From: JAJZQH01 sp041658465
GTDB lineage: Bacteria > UBA10199 > 2-02-FULL-44-16 > JAAZCA01
Direction: 5' to 3'
NCBI GenBank assembly: GCA_041658465.1
Contig: JBBAAC010000026.1
Span: 1 to 17,217 of the forward strand
DNA: 17,217 bases
Below the pieces are notes generated by a model. It saw only the letters and a list, made by a program, of their open reading frames with translations. It was not told where the DNA came from and did not search any database. The first letter of the stretch is position 1. Each line of letters starts with the position of its first letter. Of the stretch, positions 6,457 through 13,751 are shown piece by piece. A program made the position numbers and the translations under genes.

Positions 6457-7380
6457 TTACGCGAAGAGATCGGTGCTCAGATACCTCTCGCCCGTGTCGC
6501 AGATGATGGTGACGATGAGCTTGCCCTCGTTCTCCTTACGCCCCGCGACCTTAAGAGCGGCATGCACGTTAGCGCCCGAAGAGATCCCGCACAAGATCCC
6601 CTCCTCGCGCGCCAGCCGCCTGGTCATCGCGAAGGCGTCTTCGTTTGTCACCTGCAGGACCTCGTCGACGATCGCGCGGTTCAATACATCCGGGACAAAG
6701 CCCGCGCCTATACCCTGGATCTTATGTGGCCCCGGCTTTCCGCCGGACAGGACCGGCGATGCCGACGGCTCCACCGCGATCGCCCTGAACGATGGCTTTC
6801 TCTGCTTAAAAACCTCGGCCACCCCGGTGATCGTGCCGCCCGTGCCCACGCCCGAGACGATGATGTCCGCGCGGCCCTCTGTATCCCGCCAGATTTCTTC
6901 CGCAGTGGTCTTGCGATGGATATCCGGGTTCGCAGGATTTTTGAACTGCTGCAGCACGATCGAGTCCTTGATCTCACGGGAGAGCGCCTCTGCCTTCGCG
7001 ATAGCGCCCTTCATCCCTTCGGAGCCCGGCGTGAGCACGAGCTCGGCGCCGAACGCCGCAAGGAGCTTGCGCCGCTCAACGGTCATCGTCTCCGGCATCG
7101 TGAGGACGAGGCGATAGCCCTTTGCAGCGCAGACCATCGCGAGCGCGATGCCGGTGTTGCCGCTCGTAGGCTCGATGATCGTCGTCTCCTTGCCGATCTT
7201 CTTCGCATCCAGGGCAGCGCGGATCATGTTGAGTCCGATGCGATCCTTTACCGAGGCGCCGGGATTGAAGAACTCGAGTTTGCCCACGACCTCCGCCTTG
7301 AGCCCCTTCGCGACATTGTTAAGCCTCACAAGCGGCGTGTTGCCGATGAGCTCGGTAATATCATTAGCCATGCGTCCCAT
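6457..7380 (-). CDS. cysK: Cysteine synthase A (O-acetylserine sulfhydrylase, 307 aa)
   Basis: This PLP enzyme makes L-cysteine from O-acetylserine and sulfide in the cytoplasm. The PLP lysine is Lys45 in PGASVKDR, the substrate loop TSGNTG is at 72-77, and the phosphate-binding GVGTGGT lies in the middle. The order ITELIGNTPLVRL then KLEFFNP is typical of the family, and the length is normal. CysM is less likely because the N-terminal and loop wording is CysK-like. The start at 7380 is fixed by AGAGGAGG about 7 bases upstream; the longer frame to 7422 has no such site. A promoter candidate lies at 7443-7470, giving a leader of about 55 bases. No T-box or S-box riboswitch was recognised in that leader. 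The radical-SAM gene follows on the same strand. Confidence 0.97.
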   Translation of the reverse strand: MGRMANDITELIGNTPLVRLNNVAKGLKAEVVGKLEFFNPGASVKDRIGLNMIRAALDAKKIGKETTIIEPTSGNTGIALAMVCAAKGYRLVLTMPETMTVERRKLLAAFGAELVLTPGSEGMKGAIAKAEALSREIKDSIVLQQFKNPANPDIHRKTTAEEIWRDTEGRADIIVSGVGTGGTITGVAEVFKQRKPSFRAIAVEPSASPVLSGGKPGPHKIQGIGAGFVPDVLNRAIVDEVLQVTNEDAFAMTRRLAREEGILCGISSGANVHAALKVAGRKENEGKLIVTIICDTGERYLSTDLFA

Positions 7381-7442
7381 ATCGTTTCCTCCTCTGTAGG
7401 CGGGGCCGCCTCCATTTGCCAACCGGGCAGCGTATGGGATTA

Positions 7443-7470
7443 CTTATACAGCAAGCTCATTCGCTTTCAA
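7443..7470 (-). promoter_or_regulatory. Candidate sigma-70-type promoter for cysK
   Basis: Read on the minus strand, TTGAAA (complement of 7465-7470) and TATAAG (complement of 7443-7448) are 16 bases apart, each matching 5 of 6 consensus positions. It lies in the gap between the small sigma-54-linked gene and cysK, so cysK need not depend on that gene's promoter. Confidence 0.55.
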
Positions 7471-7537
7471 TTCAGATCTGCAATGAATTTTGTGGCAGGC
7501 GGTTAAAAGGACTTCGTCTTGCCGATGTTTTTGCGGA

Positions 7538-7744
7538 TCAAGCGGAGACCGGGCGGCCCATTGAATAGCCCGTCCTGGCAGTCGGCTGTGCGGCGCGCCG
7601 CACCTCGCACACCCTGCCTACCGTCTTCGATGCCTTTGCGGATTGCTTTGCGCCCTTATCCTCGGCCACCTTTGCGTCGCGCATGCGGATGTCGTAGTCA
7701 ATCCTTGTAATTGCGTCCTTGATACCCCCGACTGGACCGCTCAT
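7538..7744 (-). CDS. Small protein of unknown function behind a sigma-54 promoter (68 aa)
   Basis: I do not recognise the family. The 68-residue product starts MSGPVGGIKDAITRID, has a charged middle rich in Lys, Ala and Asp, and a basic, Pro/Gly-containing end. It has one Cys and no signal peptide or membrane segment. The coding call rests on its upstream signals: AAAGGAGGGA lies 3 to 4 bases before the ATG (complement of 7742-7744), and a consensus -24/-12 sigma-54 element sits so that transcription would begin about 27 bases before the ATG. The C-terminal third is compositionally less convincing and might reflect a frameshift or chance extension. The first 16 residues match, position by position, the tiny ORF at 15569-15619. 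Sigma-54 control suggests a regulated function such as motility, surface structures or nitrogen response, but which one cannot be said. Confidence 0.6.
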   Translation of the reverse strand: MSGPVGGIKDAITRIDYDIRMRDAKVAEDKGAKQSAKASKTVGRVCEVRRAAQPTARTGYSMGRPVSA

Positions 7745-7781
7745 TCGTCCCTCCTTTGAAATCGTCTAGTGAGGATAAATA

Positions 7782-7799
7782 TTGCAAAAGCGGTGCCAG
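7782..7799 (-). promoter_or_regulatory. Sigma-54 (RpoN) promoter, -24/-12 type
   Basis: On the minus strand the site reads CTGGCACCGCTTTTGCAA, which matches the sigma-54 consensus TGGCAC-N5-TTGCA at every specified position. The conserved GC of the -12 element is at 7785-7784, so transcription should start near 7772, just upstream of the ribosome site of the 68-residue gene. I saw no obvious palindromic activator site further upstream (7800-8000), but this was by eye only. Confidence 0.75.
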
Positions 7800-7908
7800 G
7801 GAGGGCATGTCCGCAGATGCAGGCCTGGCGCAAAAATCGAGAAATTGCGAGGGTAGCGGGCACTCCACCGCCCGCCCTGGATGGGGAGTAAAAACCCCTG
7901 AAATCACC

Positions 7909-7936
7909 TTGAGGACCTTCGATTCCATGATATTAA
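7909..7936 (+). promoter_or_regulatory. Candidate promoter for the thioredoxin-DsbD-like gene
   Basis: TTGAGG (7909-7914) and TATTAA (7931-7936) are 16 bases apart. Both boxes match only 4 of 6 consensus positions. It would give a leader of about 60 bases before the ATG at 8002. Confidence 0.35.
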
Positions 7937-8001
7937 ATACTGCCAATCTGAGACACATCCTGTAACAGGCACGGGCGCGGCGTATGGGCTTCGGGGGTTT
8001 C

Positions 8002-9345
8002 ATGAGAAGAAATCGGATGAGGGCGATCGGTCTGGCGGCGTGGCTGCTCTTTGCATGTGTGGCCCTTGTTGCTGCCTCGGCTCCGGCCTTGGCAGCGGCT
8101 CAATCGGCTGAGGAAGGCGCCTGCGTCATGGAGAGCGACGCGTGCGGGGCGAAGCCCGCGTCCTCGACCGAGGATCTTGCGCAGCGCTTTGCAGCGGCCT
8201 CGGAGGATCGGGCGCTCCACCGCGAGGTCTCAGGCCGCAAGCTCTATCTCACTATCTTCTACACGCACGACTGCCCGCACTGCGCGGACGCGATGGCATT
8301 TCTCTCGGCCCTTGCCGAGGAACACGGCGAGTGCCCGGAGTGCCAGGAGGCGGTCCGGCATCTTAAAGAGGAAAAGGCCGTGCCCGATCTCGTGATCCGC
8401 GCCTATGAGATCAAGCGGCATCCGGAAAACGTGGACCTCTTTCGCCAGTTCGCAACGGCCTACGGCACGCGTTTCCAGGGCGTGCCCGCTATCTTTCTGG
8501 GCGACAAGTTCTACGTAGGGTTCCGGAAGGGGACGACCTGCCGGATGCTCGCGGAGGAGATCGCCAGGCAGAGGGGCGAGCGCAAGGCGTGCGCGCGCAC
8601 GACGGTCGATATCCCGTGGCTGGGAGAGATAAACGTCGCGGCGGTCTCGCTCCTGCAGCTCACGCTGATAGTGGGATTCCTCGACGGATTCAATCCATGC
8701 GCGATGTGGGTGCTCATGTTCCTGCTGGGACTTCTCGTGTACTCCGGTTCGCGGCGCCGCATCCTCTCAATCGGCATGACCTTCGTGGCGGCCTCGGGCC
8801 TCGTGTACTTCGCGTTCATGACGGCGTGGCTCAATCTCTTCGTCGTGATCGGGCTCTCGTCATGGGTCACGAGGATCCTCGCGGCGGTCGCGATCGCTAT
8901 GGGGGCAGTGAATCTCAAGGACGTCTTCTTCTTCAAGCGCGGCGTCTCGCTCATGATCCCGGAATCGGCCAAACCGTCGCTCTACCGCCGCGCGCGCGCG
9001 ATCCTGCACGAGCAGGAGACCTGGCTTGCGGTGCTGGGCACGGTGATCCTTGCGGTCTTCGTCAATTTCATCGAGCTTGCGTGCACAATTGGGCTGCCCG
9101 CGCTCTTCACCAAAATCCTCGCGGATAGGCAGGTGCCGGCCGCGGAGCAATACCTGTATCTCGCCCTCTATAACGTCGTGTACGTGATTCCGCTTTTGGT
9201 GATCGTGGCGATTTTTGCGCTGACGCTCGGGCATTTCAAACTGAAGGAATCGCACGCGCGCGCGCTCAAGCTCGTGAGCGGGCTGCTCATGCTGGCCTTG
9301 GGCCTGCTGCTGCTCCTGTGGCCGCGGCTCCTGATCCTTTCCTAG
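8002..9345 (+). CDS. Thioredoxin-fold protein fused to a DsbD/CcdA-like membrane electron carrier (447 aa)
   Basis: Residues 1-33 form a signal/anchor segment. Residues about 78-195 form a thioredoxin-like domain on the outer face: active site CPHC at 91-94, a second CPEC at 111-114, and the cis-Pro in GVPAIF at 162. Residues about 210-447 contain roughly six transmembrane helices with the DsbD/CcdA pattern, with the redox Cys pair probably Cys233 in FNPCAMW and Cys361 in ELACTIGLP. The family moves electrons from cytoplasmic thioredoxin across the membrane to periplasmic thiols. This protein carries its own acceptor, as DsbD does, but with the thioredoxin domain at the N-terminus. ATG 8002 is chosen over 7984 because GGGGG lies just upstream. 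It converges on a Cys-rich secreted protein with only 7 bases between stops, and no terminator was seen between them. Confidence 0.88.
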   Translation: MRRNRMRAIGLAAWLLFACVALVAASAPALAAAQSAEEGACVMESDACGAKPASSTEDLAQRFAAASEDRALHREVSGRKLYLTIFYTHDCPHCADAMAFLSALAEEHGECPECQEAVRHLKEEKAVPDLVIRAYEIKRHPENVDLFRQFATAYGTRFQGVPAIFLGDKFYVGFRKGTTCRMLAEEIARQRGERKACARTTVDIPWLGEINVAAVSLLQLTLIVGFLDGFNPCAMWVLMFLLGLLVYSGSRRRILSIGMTFVAASGLVYFAFMTAWLNLFVVIGLSSWVTRILAAVAIAMGAVNLKDVFFFKRGVSLMIPESAKPSLYRRARAILHEQETWLAVLGTVILAVFVNFIELACTIGLPALFTKILADRQVPAAEQYLYLALYNVVYVIPLLVIVAIFALTLGHFKLKESHARALKLVSGLLMLALGLLLLLWPRLLILS

Positions 9346-9352
9346 TTTAGTT

Positions 9353-10915
9353 TTAACGCACGCCGGATACGGGTCGCATCTCGGTGTCACACGTACCGCC
9401 GACGCTCACGGCCTTCGTCTTCTCCGGGTCCAGGCATTGTTCTCCGCGCTCGCGAATGTTGCACTGGATGGCCACCGGCCTTCCCGCGTGAAGCCAGGAT
9501 GGCAACCTGCGATAGCGCCCGATATCCTTGTATGCGCACCCGCGGGGGATGCCGTACGGAGGACAACCTGAAGAACCTTTGAGGTCGATCTTCCTGCCAT
9601 CCACGACAAATCCAGGATAGGCATCGACCACCGACGTGACGTCGCGATCCCTCTCCGCCTTGACTCTGAATTCCCGAAACCGGTATCCGCCGTCGATTGC
9701 CTCGTCGACCTGAATGCGCGTATTTGCAATCAGGGCATAATCATCACCCTTTTTCGCGATCACCCCGGTCACGTACTCGACGCGGGGATTGTCCGGGAAG
9801 CACTTGCCCATGGCCGGCGCATGATAATAGTGCCGCAAGGTTTTCAAGTCATTCAACGGTGTCTGCGGAAAGATCGCAGTCAGCGCCTGATCATCGCCAA
9901 AGAGTATCTGCTCCACATCACCGACGTTCTGTTCGTACATGCTGCGTATCTTCTCATAGTACGCCTTGTTGAAACCCTGCTCGCCGCCGGGAGCGGAAGG
10001 CTCATCGCTTAAATCAGAGCGCAGGAAACAGGATGTGAGCCCCGAGATCTGGGTCAGGAACTCATCCCAGATATTGTACTGCGACACCTTTGCGGATACC
10101 CCCTGAAAATCGCCGGGAAAGGAACACCCTTGAGATCTTGAACATCCCGACCTTCCCCTGTTGCTGATTGAGAGCGCGACGATGTTCCTCTCGCAGGCGC
10201 CGTACGCGCTGCAGCCGCGGTCCAGATGCCCCTCGTAAATGGCCGTGCGCATCGTGTAATCGAGGTGCTTGGCGCGATCGAGTTTCTCCCCGGGCCACGA
10301 GCGCCTGTTCTCGGCGACGAACCGATCCCAGGCGGCGGCCAATGCGTTTCTGCGGCCGATGAGCTCACGATTGGCCTCGGCACACTGCGGCGAATTGTGA
10401 AAGGCGCGGACGATCGCATCCAAGGGATCCCGCTTTTCAGGGCGCGCTTCGCGTTTGCGCGTCTCCGTCGGCCGCGGCGGATCGAAGAATGGCGCCTTGC
10501 CCAGCGGAAAGAAATCCCGGATATTGACGACGTACTTCACGCTGCCGTCGCAGTGGTGATTGGGCACTGTCATCGACTGCCGGTCTGCGACCGCAGCCTT
10601 GAATTTCTCCGTGGAGTCCCGCGTCGCAGTGCGTGCATCCACCACCACCTGGAAGCCGACAAAGGGCGTTCCCCCGGCATCGGTCAAAGGTTTCCCGTTG
10701 CGGATCACCAGACAAGGGACGATCGAACTCCCCTGTGCCAGTGTCCCCGCAGGGGCTGTCGCCCCTCTTTCTTGAAATGTCTCGACGGAATAATACGGGA
10801 TCTCGAGGCTGCCGCTGAACTGGTAGAAGGTCATGACCGGTGTAGCGGGGATCTGCGCCCATGCCGGCGACGAGAGAAAAAAGACAAACAGGAGTATGGA
10901 AAATAACTTTTTCAT
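9353..10915 (-). CDS. Large cysteine-rich secreted protein of unknown function (520 aa)
   Basis: I do not recognise the family. A clear signal peptide (MKKLF, hydrophobic core, cleavage after SPAWA near residue 20) sends it to the periplasm or outside. The mature protein has about 14 cysteines, an even number, scattered along its length, with pairs such as GCSRSQGC. That fits a disulfide-bonded extracellular protein. The sequence is otherwise mixed, rich in Arg, Asp and aromatic residues, with a basic Glu/Arg/Lys stretch around residues 150-165 and no membrane helix after the signal. The ribosome site is weak (GAAACTGAGAA). It faces the thioredoxin-DsbD-like gene end to end, and that enzyme is a plausible maintenance system for its cysteines. 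A small inverted repeat lies just upstream (10935-10952). Confidence 0.82.
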   Translation of the reverse strand: MKKLFSILLFVFFLSSPAWAQIPATPVMTFYQFSGSLEIPYYSVETFQERGATAPAGTLAQGSSIVPCLVIRNGKPLTDAGGTPFVGFQVVVDARTATRDSTEKFKAAVADRQSMTVPNHHCDGSVKYVVNIRDFFPLGKAPFFDPPRPTETRKREARPEKRDPLDAIVRAFHNSPQCAEANRELIGRRNALAAAWDRFVAENRRSWPGEKLDRAKHLDYTMRTAIYEGHLDRGCSAYGACERNIVALSISNRGRSGCSRSQGCSFPGDFQGVSAKVSQYNIWDEFLTQISGLTSCFLRSDLSDEPSAPGGEQGFNKAYYEKIRSMYEQNVGDVEQILFGDDQALTAIFPQTPLNDLKTLRHYYHAPAMGKCFPDNPRVEYVTGVIAKKGDDYALIANTRIQVDEAIDGGYRFREFRVKAERDRDVTSVVDAYPGFVVDGRKIDLKGSSGCPPYGIPRGCAYKDIGRYRRLPSWLHAGRPVAIQCNIRERGEQCLDPEKTKAVSVGGTCDTEMRPVSGVR

Positions 10916-10934
10916 TTCTCAGTTTCTATCTGAT

Positions 10935-10952
10935 CTTGTGAGGAGACACAAG
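10935..10952. repeat. Short inverted repeat upstream of the Cys-rich secreted protein gene
   Basis: CTTGTG (10935-10940) and CACAAG (10947-10952) flank a 6-base centre, about 20-37 bases upstream of the ATG at 10915. It could be an operator or a small leader hairpin. It is short enough to occur by chance. Confidence 0.3.
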
Positions 10953-11000
10953 GAGCGTTCACGAGCCAGTGAGTTGTGCGGCTACCACTTCAAATAGCGA

Positions 11001-11040
11001 AAGGCCCATCGCTCGCAAGCGATGGGCCTTCTTCTTTTCG
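11001..11040. terminator. Hairpin terminator, probably for the Ig-like lipoprotein gene (bidirectional)
   Basis: AAGGCCCATCGCT (11001-11013) pairs perfectly with AGCGATGGGCCTT (11018-11030) around CGCA. It lies about 30 bases past the stop of the minus-strand lipoprotein gene (11072). The T-rich side (CTTCTTTT) is on the plus strand; the minus-strand side has only CCTTTCGC, so termination of the minus transcript may rely mainly on the long stem. Confidence 0.65.
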
Positions 11041-11071
11041 GGTCCAACTCCTGTAGCAACCTGTCGTCGCC

Positions 11072-12076
11072 TCAGGATTGCCCCTGGCCGCTCCCGCTCT
11101 GACCGCCGTCTCCGCTCTGGCGCGCTCGCTCGCGCTCCTGCACGCGGATCTGCTGGCGCTCCGCATCTGGATCGTGGCAGACTTGGCTCGTGCCGCCGAA
11201 ATCGCGAACCGTGAACGACGTCGTCACGTCGGCCGGCAGCGCCTCGCCCTCCTTCGAGAGGACGCCGCTTGAGCCCGATACGATCGTCAGGGTGATCTCT
11301 TCGCCCATCGGATACCCGCCTGTAGGCGCGAAGGTCGATTCGTACTCGTTGTATTCCGCGTCCTCCCAGACGGAGAGCGTCCCGATGACCGCGGTTCCGT
11401 CGGCAAGCGCCACCTTCACCGTGTCCGCGGTGACCGTCGCCTCGTCGAGCGCCTTCGTGAAGACGACCTTGATCGGCCGGCACGGCGCCACGTGTAGCTG
11501 CGCGTCGTAGGGCCGGACAAAGAGGACGTCGAAAACGCTCAGGTCAATGGCCGGTTCATCGGCGTCAAAACTCGCGGGGATCCCGTCTCGGTCGCGATCC
11601 TGCAGATAATAGGAATGAAGCCCGTTGACTCCGAGGTTCTCCACGTCCCCGTCGACGATCGCCTGTCCGTCTCGGAGCATCGCATGCCCGATCTCGATGT
11701 CGTCGCCGTCCTCCACAGTGAAGGCCGTGATACCGTTGAGCGCAAGATAGCCCAGCCGGTTGCCTGCGCCATTCTCGAAGCCGAACATCCAATTGCCGCT
11801 GCGCACGCGCACGCGGAAGCGGTTCTGGGCCGGGTCGAGCTCGCCCTGTGTTTCGTTTCCGTCGGCGTTGTAGGCAACCATCGCGCAGACCTCGCCCAGG
11901 CACGAGTCGCTCCTGTCTGCGGCCTTTACGACCATCGCGGCAGCCGCGGAGTCGAGCGTCCCGGTGATCAGCCTCCCCTCATCCGTCGCCGCGCTGTCAG
12001 TCGTCGACGATCCGCCGCAGGCCGCGAGGACGACCGCGATTCCCAGCGCCCCAAAAGTTTTCATGATGTTCTTCAT
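11072..12076 (-). CDS. Lipoprotein with calcium-binding-like loop and Ig-like (Big_5/SbsA-type) domain (334 aa)
   Basis: The signal ends in VVLAAC with the lipid-anchored Cys at residue 20, followed by GGSS. Residues about 35-150 form an unrecognised beta-rich region with two Cys (59, 64). Residues 160-172 read DRDRDGIPASFDADE, like the calcium loops of thrombospondin type-3 repeats. Residues about 190-297 resemble an SbsA-type Ig-like (Big_5) domain: RPIKVVFTKALDEATV..., then ITLTIVSGSSG and TSFTVRD. The last 30 residues are Arg/Gln then Gly/Ser/Gln-rich. The start at 12076 has AAAAGGAGGG about 6 bases upstream and places the signal peptide correctly. An in-frame extension to 12136 or 12145 has its own very strong ribosome site (see findings). 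The gene lies downstream of the TIGR02147-type regulator and shares an operator-like palindrome with it. It is a surface or periplasmic structural protein by inference. Confidence 0.85.
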   Translation of the reverse strand: MKNIMKTFGALGIAVVLAACGGSSTTDSAATDEGRLITGTLDSAAAAMVVKAADRSDSCLGEVCAMVAYNADGNETQGELDPAQNRFRVRVRSGNWMFGFENGAGNRLGYLALNGITAFTVEDGDDIEIGHAMLRDGQAIVDGDVENLGVNGLHSYYLQDRDRDGIPASFDADEPAIDLSVFDVLFVRPYDAQLHVAPCRPIKVVFTKALDEATVTADTVKVALADGTAVIGTLSVWEDAEYNEYESTFAPTGGYPMGEEITLTIVSGSSGVLSKEGEALPADVTTSFTVRDFGGTSQVCHDPDAERQQIRVQERERARQSGDGGQSGSGQGQS

Positions 12077-12144
12077 GGCGTCCCTCCTTTTAACAGGGTC
12101 CATCCGTTTGATTTCTATTTGGGACAGCATCTTCATCTCTGTCA

Positions 12145-12183
12145 TCACCTCCTTCCGCCTGTTCGCCGTCCTTTCATCATCAT
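12145..12183 (-). CDS. Possible leader peptide (12 aa) upstream of the Ig-like lipoprotein
   Basis: Three consecutive ATG codons (12183, 12180, 12177) follow a CGGGAG ribosome-like site. The frame encodes a very basic 12-residue peptide (MMMKGRRTGGRR). Its TGA stop overlaps the ATG at 12145 as TGATG, and that ATG opens the N-terminally extended form of the lipoprotein. The arrangement could couple translation to the following gene. The ORF is tiny and could be fortuitous. Confidence 0.25.
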   Translation of the reverse strand: MMMKGRRTGGRR

Positions 12184-12228
12184 TATCTCCCGGATGCGCC
12201 CATGAGGCACGCAAAACTGGTAAAAAAC

Positions 12229-12245
12229 GCATTCATAATGAATAC
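12229..12245. promoter_or_regulatory. Operator-like inverted repeat, copy 2 (upstream of the Ig-like lipoprotein)
   Basis: GCATTCATAATGAATAC is a near-perfect palindrome (ATTCA-N3-TGAAT) in an AT-rich island between the two lipoprotein genes. It agrees at 15 of 17 positions with the palindrome at 13752-13768 upstream of the regulator gene and has the same orientation relative to the downstream genes. It is probably a shared regulatory site, the likely binder being the TIGR02147-type protein. Confidence 0.6.
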
Positions 12246-12336
12246 ACAATGTTTGGGTATTAATATTGAAATATAATGAGATATTAAATTATTGGATTTT
12301 AAAACAGATAAATTACAATTATTAATGAATACTTCA

Positions 12337-12849
12337 TCAACCGCCCTGGCCGTTCCCTCCACCACCGCCCTGGCCGCCGGAGACTCCCATGTAACGGCGA
12401 GGCTCATGCTGCGGGATAAAGAAGCCATTCTCGTAACGGCAGTCGCCCATCTGGATCGTGTCGCCCGGTTCGTCGATCGTAAGGCTGTCGCCGCGCTGAC
12501 CCTGGTCGTTCTGCTCGAAACTGAAATCACCGATAGTCTGCGTCCCCGTGCGGACCGAGAAGATATAGGTCTTGCCGACGATCACCACCATGGAAAAAAT
12601 CCCGTCAAATCCAACCGGCGCATCGACGCTCGTGCCGTCCGTCGCGAGGGCAAAGACGTTGAGAGCAGACGCATCCACAACCGCTTCCTCGGACTTGCTC
12701 GCCGCTGCAGAGACGTCGGGCAGAGTGCCGACGTCGATAGTCCCCGCGATTGTGCGCGGAACATCCGCCGTCGGGTTGCCCACCTCCGTCGCGCTGCCGC
12801 AGGCCGTGACCCATGTAATCAGGACCAGAAATAGGAAAAAATGTTTCAT
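12337..12849 (-). CDS. Lipoprotein with TEVGNP motif and Gly-rich tail (170 aa)
   Basis: The signal peptide ends in WVTAC, with the lipidated Cys at 17, followed by GSATEVGNPT. Short motifs of this kind (TETGNP/TEVGNP directly after the lipobox) recur in lipoproteins of myxobacterial and related lineages, as I recall. Residues about 30-140 form one probable beta-rich domain (repeated strands IAGTIDVG, MVVIVGKTYIFSVRTG, TIGDFSF). The last 16 residues are nearly all Gly with Gln and Asn. The ATG (complement of 12847-12849) overlaps the TGA of the regulator gene by four bases (ATGA), so the two are translationally coupled; AGGTGA serves as ribosome site. The function is unknown. Its coupling to the regulator suggests it acts in, or is sensed by, the same pathway. 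Confidence 0.83.
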   Translation of the reverse strand: MKHFFLFLVLITWVTACGSATEVGNPTADVPRTIAGTIDVGTLPDVSAAASKSEEAVVDASALNVFALATDGTSVDAPVGFDGIFSMVVIVGKTYIFSVRTGTQTIGDFSFEQNDQGQRGDSLTIDEPGDTIQMGDCRYENGFFIPQHEPRRYMGVSGGQGGGGGNGQGG

Positions 12850-13685
12850 GACTCACCTCTCTTTTTCGTAACGCGGAATAGCTGGAGGTTCAGCTGATAT
12901 ACGTCGTCGTCCTCGCACATTCCGCGGCCCTCCAGATAAGACAGCACCTGGCGGCGGCATTCATCAAGTATTTGGGATATCTCGGGGATATCCTCTTTGC
13001 GGCAAGCAAGGGTGATGCCCGAGAAATGACGCTCGGTTGGCAACTGGCCTTTCAGAGCGTCAAGCGCCATACGGATCATCTGGTCATGATAGAGATACGC
13101 CGCCGCCTCCGCGATCTCCGAACCGGTCGTGACGATCGCATTCTCCTGTCTGAGCTTGCCCTTCGCGTCGCGGATGAGCAACCCCAGCTCGACAAGCTTG
13201 TCGATCGCCTCGTCAATGTGCCGCGGCGTCACTTTGTGGCCGACGCGGCGGGTGAGAAAGTGGCGGTCGGGGCGGAACCCCTTCGTCGTTACCAGTTCGC
13301 GCACGACCGCGTAGTACCACTTCGTCAGGTATTCGATCTGGCCGTGCTGAAGATTGCGATTATATTTTTTGAAAAGGCGGGATATCTCAAGGAGGGCGTT
13401 TGCCTTCGCCTCCGGAGTCGCCGCCTGGTTTAAGTCGACTAGCAATTCGAAGCACCGCGCCTCCTTGCGCGGGAGCTTGAGGACCTTCAGAAAGGTAGCG
13501 ATCGTCGACCTCGTGATGTTGCGCTTTCCTAGTATGATGAGCTGAAGCTGGTTGGGGGATAAGAACCCGGCCCAACGTGAGAAGGCGCGATAGGAGAAGC
13601 CGGGCTTCGTCTCCTTCATCCAAGCGTACCAGTCGCCTAGATACGCGCGGTAGTTTTCATATTCGAAGATGCAGGGTCTATTCAT
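12846..13685 (-). CDS. TIGR02147/DUF4423-type putative transcriptional regulator (279 aa)
   Basis: The opening FEYENYRAYLGDWYAWMKE, the following Phe-Ser-Tyr-Arg-Ala-Phe-Ser and the length of about 280 are characteristic of the TIGR02147 family, found in Fibrobacter, Bdellovibrio and deltaproteobacteria. Residues about 29-70 (YRAFSRWAGFLSPNQLQLII, then ITRSTIATFLKVLKL) read as a helix-turn-helix of the XRE-like kind. The rest corresponds to the DUF4423 region, helical and charged, of unknown role. The start at 13685 has TGAGGTGAG about 5 bases upstream. The gene overlaps the next lipoprotein gene by four bases. A palindrome upstream (13752-13768) recurs before the second lipoprotein gene, which suggests self-regulation and control of the downstream unit. 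DNA binding by this family is inferred from the fold, not established here. Confidence 0.85.
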   Translation of the reverse strand: MNRPCIFEYENYRAYLGDWYAWMKETKPGFSYRAFSRWAGFLSPNQLQLIILGKRNITRSTIATFLKVLKLPRKEARCFELLVDLNQAATPEAKANALLEISRLFKKYNRNLQHGQIEYLTKWYYAVVRELVTTKGFRPDRHFLTRRVGHKVTPRHIDEAIDKLVELGLLIRDAKGKLRQENAIVTTGSEIAEAAAYLYHDQMIRMALDALKGQLPTERHFSGITLACRKEDIPEISQILDECRRQVLSYLEGRGMCEDDDVYQLNLQLFRVTKKRGES

Positions 13686-13751
13686 CCGCTCTCACCTCAA
13701 TAATATTATGGCATGAAGAGCTGCAGGGGCATAGTTTCTTGCGTGATATAT

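Noticed and set aside
7381..7440. Possible T-box or S-box riboswitch in the cysK leader
   Set aside because: The leader is only about 55 bases and shows no terminator hairpin or recognisable riboswitch core.
6562..7506. 314-residue plus-strand ORF
   Set aside because: It is the antisense shadow of cysK, which has clear catalytic motifs. The plus-strand product is Arg/Asp/His-rich with no family signal.
7801..7965. Plus-strand 51-residue ORF (ATG at about 7807) after GGGAGGG
   Set aside because: Its ribosome site is almost touching the ATG, its composition is not protein-like, and it overlaps the sigma-54 upstream region and the promoter of the gene at 8002.
12324..12334. TGAATACTTCA palindrome near the end of the first lipoprotein gene as a third operator
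   Set aside because: The half-sites are in the opposite (everted) order to the two good copies and the flanks do not match.
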